In this document: positions 60,232 through 64,000 of the stretch, in pieces
Position numbering within the stretch: position 1 is the first letter of the stretch
How the letters are laid out: each line of letters opens with the position of its first letter
From: Sphingomonadales bacterium
Lineage (GTDB): Bacteria > Pseudomonadota > Alphaproteobacteria > Sphingomonadales > Sphingomonadaceae
Direction: 5' to 3'
Length of the DNA: 64,000 nucleotides
NCBI GenBank assembly: GCA_016704425.1
Contig: JADJAC010000002.1
Coordinates: forward strand, 372,001-436,000
Made by a program: the position numbers and the translations under genes
Notes under the pieces: generated by a model
Database searches by the model: none
What the model was told of the DNA's origin: nothing
The model's input: the letters and a program-made list of their open reading frames with translations, nothing else

Positions 60232-61149
60232 ATGGCTGCAAAATCAGTCGCTGTGAAATCGAATGTTCCTGCCACAATCCCGACCCTCGGGAGTGAGGCT
60301 GGTCTCAACCGCTACCTGGCCGAAATCCGGAAGTTTCCGCTGCTTTCGCCGGAAGAAGAATATATGCTCGCCAAGCGTTTTCAGGAACATCAGGATCCTG
60401 AAGCGGCCGCGAAGCTTGTCACGAGCCACCTTCGTCTCGTCGCGAAAATCGCCATGGGATATCGCGGTTACGGTCTGCCGGTGAATGAGCTGATTTCTGA
60501 AGGCAATATTGGCCTCATGCAGGGTGTGAAAAAATTCGAACCCGATCGCGGCTTCCGCCTGGCGACCTATGCCATGTGGTGGATCAAGGCTTCCATCCAG
60601 GAATTCATCTTGCGTTCCTGGAGCCTCGTCAAGATCGGCACGACGGCCGCGCAAAAGAAATTGTTCTTCAATCTCAGAAGGATGAAGAGCAATCTTGCTG
60701 CGTTCGAAGATGGCGATCTGCGCCCCGAAGACGTGAAGAAGATCGCAAAGGATTTGGGCGTAACCGAAGCCGAAGTGGTCAGCATGAACCGCCGCATGGC
60801 CAATGGCGGAGATACCTCGCTCAATGTCTCGCTCAATGAAGACGGCGAAGGGCAGTGGCAGGATACGCTCATGGATACCGGTCCGCTGCAGGACGAAGCC
60901 TATGCGGATGCCGAAGAGCGTGTCGTGCGTCATGCCTTGCTGGCTGAAGCCATGACCACGCTCAACCCGCGCGAGCAGGATATTCTCACGGAGCGTCGGC
61001 TGGTCGAAGACCCGAAAACCCTGGAAGAACTGAGCCAGACCCATGGCGTGAGCCGTGAGCGGGTACGGCAGATTGAAGTGCGCGCGTTCGAGAAGCTGCA
61101 AAAGGCAATGATGCGGTTGGCCGGCGAGAAAAAGCTCCTCCCCGCTTAG
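60232..61149 (+). CDS. rpoH: RNA polymerase heat-shock sigma factor RpoH
   Basis: 305 residues from the ATG at 60232 with AGGGAG 8-15 bp upstream. Sigma region 1.2 (LNRYLAEIRKFPLLSPEEEYML), the RpoH box QKKLFFNLRR that marks sigma-32, region 2 with LISEGNIGLMQGVKKF, and a region 4.2 helix-turn-helix (LEELSQTHGVSRERVRQIEVRAFEKL) are all present. It directs heat-shock genes. It is 56 bp downstream of rluD, which may run into it. Confidence 0.97.
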   Translation: MAAKSVAVKSNVPATIPTLGSEAGLNRYLAEIRKFPLLSPEEEYMLAKRFQEHQDPEAAAKLVTSHLRLVAKIAMGYRGYGLPVNELISEGNIGLMQGVKKFEPDRGFRLATYAMWWIKASIQEFILRSWSLVKIGTTAAQKKLFFNLRRMKSNLAAFEDGDLRPEDVKKIAKDLGVTEAEVVSMNRRMANGGDTSLNVSLNEDGEGQWQDTLMDTGPLQDEAYADAEERVVRHALLAEAMTTLNPREQDILTERRLVEDPKTLEELSQTHGVSRERVRQIEVRAFEKLQKAMMRLAGEKKLLPA

Positions 61150-62465
61150 CCAGTATTCGAGGCTTCTTTGGGATCGGATGGGGTTGTGCCGGGCATGCAC
61201 TGGTCCGGAGACCTCGGCATTTCCCGACAATCCCATAGGCTCTTTTCCTGCCCTTTCCCGGTCACCTGATAGCTGAACAGCGCGGAACCTCGCTTGGCCC
61301 GAAACTCGCCGATGCTCGCGGGCGATCCGCCCCTGCGCCACCCGAGAACAGTGCAACGCGCGCGATCCCCGCAAAGCGATCTGGCAACTAGAACATAGCT
61401 CCCGGGCGCCCGGTTCAGGTCAAGCGTCAGCGCAAACAGGCCCTTGGCCTCGTCCGAAGCTGCCAGAGAATTTCCCTTGAGACTCACCTGGCCATTTGCA
61501 GATTGCTGCAAAGGCTCTGGCCCTGGATGGTTTGGGCCAAGTTTCTGCAATCGAGCGACAAGTGCGAGGATGTCCGCATCATCGGGCTTTGGCATGACAA
61601 AAGCGCCATTCTCTGCCGGGACATGGGCCGGAGACAAGGCGGCGAGCTTTGCTTCCAATGGCTCCGTTGGCGCCGGAGGCCGACGCAAAGCGGCCCGTTG
61701 GCCCCAAAAGCCGCGAAAACGGAAAAACAGATGCGAGCCTACTCGCGCAATCTTGTCGAGCGAGCCGCTCCAGTTCGGGACGACCCAATCGGTGTGATAG
61801 TGGGTGGCAAGGCCAACCGATGAGTCGACTGTTCCACTAAGTGCCAATTCGGCAATGGCCTGAGCCCTTTTCCACGCCTTTTCAGATGGCGACCGTCGCG
61901 CGAGGGCGCCATCGCATGTAAAGGTGAACTGGCATCCGGTTGTGCGGTCCTCGCCCTGGAAAACAACTCGACACACCGTCTTCGGAAATGCCGGGTGCAT
62001 CAATCGGTTAAGCACCACTTGCATGACACTGCGCTGTCCGGCGGAATCGTCTCCAGCCTCATACCAGGCGGCGGACGCCAGACAGTCGCGGGCCCTCTCG
62101 AAATCGGGATTCTTGCGCCCGAAATGATAGGGCAAGGATCCAACAAGTGGTCCCTTGGCAAATGGGATTGCTGCGTTGATGGCCAGCGCTCTTTCAGGGG
62201 TGATCTGAAGCAGCTCGACAGGAGCGACTTCAGGTGGCTGTCCTGCGACGATCGGAGCTATTCTGGATGGCGCCACGGACTGAAGAGTCGGCAGAATTAG
62301 AATCAACAGAATGAAAGGCGCTGCCAGGACAGACGCAACAAGCAAGACCCGGCTTGCGGAGTTCAGTTTCCGCCAAGCCGCGTGATATTTTTGGCTCTGG
62401 CCAACAACGAATGCGCAAATGGTCACAACCCAACCGTTATCGCATCCCATGGGCGGCGGCTCCAA
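61146..62465 (-). CDS. SleB-type cell wall hydrolase, membrane-anchored
   Basis: 439 residues. An N-terminal membrane helix (about 40-62) anchors a SleB/CwlJ-like lytic domain (about 125-255) with CLASAAWYEAGDDSAGQRSV, AFPKTVC and THYHTDWVVPNWS. The C-terminal part (about 330-439) is Ala/Pro- and Cys-containing with no motif recognised. It likely cleaves cortex-type or cell-wall peptidoglycan. It is convergent with rpoH (4-bp overlap) and divergent from mtgA. Confidence 0.85.
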   Translation of the reverse strand: MEPPPMGCDNGWVVTICAFVVGQSQKYHAAWRKLNSASRVLLVASVLAAPFILLILILPTLQSVAPSRIAPIVAGQPPEVAPVELLQITPERALAINAAIPFAKGPLVGSLPYHFGRKNPDFERARDCLASAAWYEAGDDSAGQRSVMQVVLNRLMHPAFPKTVCRVVFQGEDRTTGCQFTFTCDGALARRSPSEKAWKRAQAIAELALSGTVDSSVGLATHYHTDWVVPNWSGSLDKIARVGSHLFFRFRGFWGQRAALRRPPAPTEPLEAKLAALSPAHVPAENGAFVMPKPDDADILALVARLQKLGPNHPGPEPLQQSANGQVSLKGNSLAASDEAKGLFALTLDLNRAPGSYVLVARSLCGDRARCTVLGWRRGGSPASIGEFRAKRGSALFSYQVTGKGQEKSLWDCREMPRSPDQCMPGTTPSDPKEASNTG

Positions 62466-62546
62466 TCAAATTTCAGATTCAGCTTCAGACACTGCCCATG
62501 CCAAGGAGGACTTGCGCGGCGGTGACAGCACAGTTTAGGTGACGGA

Positions 62547-63248
62547 ATGGCAGTGCGCAGAAACAAGAACTTCATCCGCCGTGCGAGCGGGACACTTGGC
62601 CGGGCCTTACTCTACTTCATCGTCGGCTCGATCCTCTGGGTCGTCGTTTACAAGTTCGTGCCGCCCCCAATTACACTCACGATGATGGGCGATGTGCTGT
62701 CCGGCCACAGCCTGCACAAGGATTGGATGAGCCTTTCAGCAATGGACCCGGACATGGCCCGCGCAGCCATTGCCGGAGAGGATGGAAAATTTTGCACACA
62801 TGGCGGATTTGACCGCGAGGCGATCCTCAAGGCCGCAGCCCGAAATGCCCGTGGCGGTCGCATTCGAGGCGGATCGACGATCAGCCAGCAAACGGCCAAG
62901 AACGCGTTTCTCTGGCAGGGCGGCGGCTTCTTCAGAAAGGGCCTTGAAGCCTGGTTCACCCTCCTGATCGAAACCGTGTGGGGAAAAAGACGGATCATGG
63001 AAGTCTATCTCAACATCGCGGAAACCGGCATTGGCACTTATGGAGCCAACGCGGGCGCACAGCGCTATTTCGGGCATGACGCGAGTGACCTGAGCCCGAC
63101 GGAAGCAGCGCGGATCGCGGCGATCTTGCCACTCCCCAAAAAGCGCGATGCCGTGAGTCCGAGAGGATTTACCAGGCGTCACGGCAATAGGCTGGCGGCT
63201 AATGTTGGCGTTGTAAGGCGCGATGCGCTCGACGCCTGCCTGCGCTAA
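62547..63248 (+). CDS. mtgA: Monofunctional biosynthetic peptidoglycan transglycosylase
   Basis: 233 residues. One N-terminal membrane helix (about 17-38), then the GT51 glycosyltransferase motifs EDGKFCTHGGFD, RGGSTISQQTAKN and LNIAETGIGTYG. It polymerises lipid II into glycan strands without a transpeptidase domain. It is divergent from the SleB-type hydrolase across 81 bp, a pairing that would balance synthesis and cutting. Confidence 0.95.
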   Translation: MAVRRNKNFIRRASGTLGRALLYFIVGSILWVVVYKFVPPPITLTMMGDVLSGHSLHKDWMSLSAMDPDMARAAIAGEDGKFCTHGGFDREAILKAAARNARGGRIRGGSTISQQTAKNAFLWQGGGFFRKGLEAWFTLLIETVWGKRRIMEVYLNIAETGIGTYGANAGAQRYFGHDASDLSPTEAARIAAILPLPKKRDAVSPRGFTRRHGNRLAANVGVVRRDALDACLR

Positions 63249-63347
63249 GGCACTTGTATTTATGACGATTTGCATCGGATGACGGGCGCGTTGGTATATT
63301 GGTGCAACGGTCAGCCTACAGTTTGAGCCAGAGGGAAGTAGCAAGGG

Positions 63348-64000
63348 ATGATTAGAAACCTCTTATTGGGCGTTGCCATTCTGAGCGCCGCCTTTTTTGG
63401 AACCATGGTCCAGGCGCGCGACCTCGTCATTCACGCAGGCACTTTGTTGGACGGCGTTTCCCGTAGCCCGAAATATCAAGTATCTATCCTCGTTCACGAT
63501 GATCGCATCACAAATGTGGTCGCGGGATTTGTGAAGCCCGCGGGAGCCAAGATCATCGATTTGTCCGGCGAGACGGTGATGCCCGGATTTATCGATTGCC
63601 ATGTCCATATGTCCGCGCTCCTGCCGAGCCGCGCTAACGCACTGGAATATGCCTTCACGCACAACGACATCGACCGCGCGTTCGACGGCGCACGGTTCGC
63701 GAGCGCCATGCTCCAGCAAGGGTTCACCAGCGCGCGCGATGTTGGCGGCGGGGATGAAACGGTAGCGCTCCGAAATGCGATATCTGAAGGGAAGTTGGCT
63801 GGACCGCGCCTTTGGGTTTCACTTGAACCGCTTGGCCCCACTGCGGGCCATGGGGATATCCGCAGCGGCCTCGATGCGCGACTCGATCATCCGGCTTGGT
63901 CCAATGGTATCGTGGATGGCGTCGAAATGGCCCGTTTACGCGTGAGGGAGCACAAGCGCCGCGGGGCGGACCTGATTAAGATCACGCCTTCCGGCGGCAT
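63348..64000 (+). CDS. Amidohydrolase, secreted, 3' end cut by the window
   Basis: The gene starts at an ATG at 63348 with a GGGA ribosome site and runs off the right edge after 217 codons. A signal peptide (about 1-23, ending VQA) leads into the amidohydrolase metal site: a beta-barrel start with VIHAGTLLDG, then GFIDCHVHM (two His ligands) near residues 81-89, and the SARDVGGGD and TAGHGD segments. It is likely an imidazolonepropionase- or prolidase-like peptide or amide hydrolase; the substrate cannot be given. Confidence 0.85.
   Translation, partial: MIRNLLLGVAILSAAFFGTMVQARDLVIHAGTLLDGVSRSPKYQVSILVHDDRITNVVAGFVKPAGAKIIDLSGETVMPGFIDCHVHMSALLPSRANALEYAFTHNDIDRAFDGARFASAMLQQGFTSARDVGGGDETVALRNAISEGKLAGPRLWVSLEPLGPTAGHGDIRSGLDARLDHPAWSNGIVDGVEMARLRVREHKRRGADLIKITPSGG

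Noticed and set aside
60244..61374. 376-residue open frame on the minus strand
   Set aside because: Antisense to rpoH, a clear core gene.
1..64000. Search for CRISPR arrays, insertion sequences, phage or integration sites
   Set aside because: No spaced direct repeats, transposase or integrase genes were seen; the only tRNA (26512-26586) has no integrase or repeated 3' end beside it.

Overview
The window is a gene-dense chromosomal segment from an alphaproteobacterium, most likely a sphingomonad (Sphingomonadales). This is inferred from gene content: a ChvI-ChvG / HPr kinase / RapZ / EIIA / HPr block next to pckA, the cell-cycle regulator CtrA and the phosphotransferase ChpT, CarD, a long-tailed ribosomal protein S16, and a TonB receptor with a PepSY partner. 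Most genes are core housekeeping genes in tight operons with ATGA- or GTGA-type overlaps. I saw no insertion sequences, prophage, CRISPR array or attachment sites.

Layout. 1-4984: end of a band-7 gene, nfeD, an M14 peptidase, a small conserved hypothetical and pckA. 5140-10254: chvI-chvG, short hprK, rapZ, EIIA, HPr and a SpoU methyltransferase. 10251-16267: rmuC, a lone PspC-domain gene, a GFA protein, def, recR, fmt-truA and a calcineurin-like phosphodiesterase. 16281-22540: a three-gene electron-transfer cluster (FHA plus ten-heme cytochrome c; cytochrome b-like membrane protein; FAD / double cNMP-binding / four [4Fe-4S] oxidoreductase) with a divergent CcmI-like TPR gene. 22533-29309: an EAL protein, moaA, nadK, tRNA-Asn, carD, two GIN-domain secreted proteins and a DUF1489 gene. 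29313-35193: mgtE, a luciferase-like oxidoreductase, ctrA, a hydrolase, two GFA proteins and a DDAH-like enzyme. 35199-39953: asd and the rpsP-rimM-trmD-rplS and ffh group. 40188-45397: a GGDEF-EAL protein, dapF, mtaB, ftsY and yciB. 45386-49410: an enlarged phage-shock (Psp) locus. 49436-64000: sufE, a SecD-P1-head-like protein, a DnaJ protein, PepSY / TonB receptor / DUF2946, RNase P RNA, an epimerase, an AmpD-like amidase, a DMT transporter, chpT, a JAMM protein, rluD, rpoH, a SleB-type hydrolase, mtgA and the start of an amidohydrolase.

Three items deserve most attention. First, the Psp locus: divergent pspF, a sigma-54 promoter, a 58-residue leader protein, a hairpin, pspA, pspB, pspC, then four more small PspB-like membrane plus coiled-coil proteins. 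Several of these, and PspC, end in the same EI(D/E)xLR sequence. A second sigma-54 promoter of nearly the same sequence lies in front of the lone PspC-domain gene about 35 kb away, so one PspF regulon probably covers both. Second, the FHA-cytochrome / membrane b-type / FAD-cNMP-FeS cluster looks like a transmembrane redox chain with built-in signal-sensing domains that I cannot match to a named system. Third, a perfect 18-bp inverted repeat overlaps the ribosome binding site of the first GIN-domain lipoprotein gene. All functional statements come from reading motifs and gene order by eye; no database search was run.
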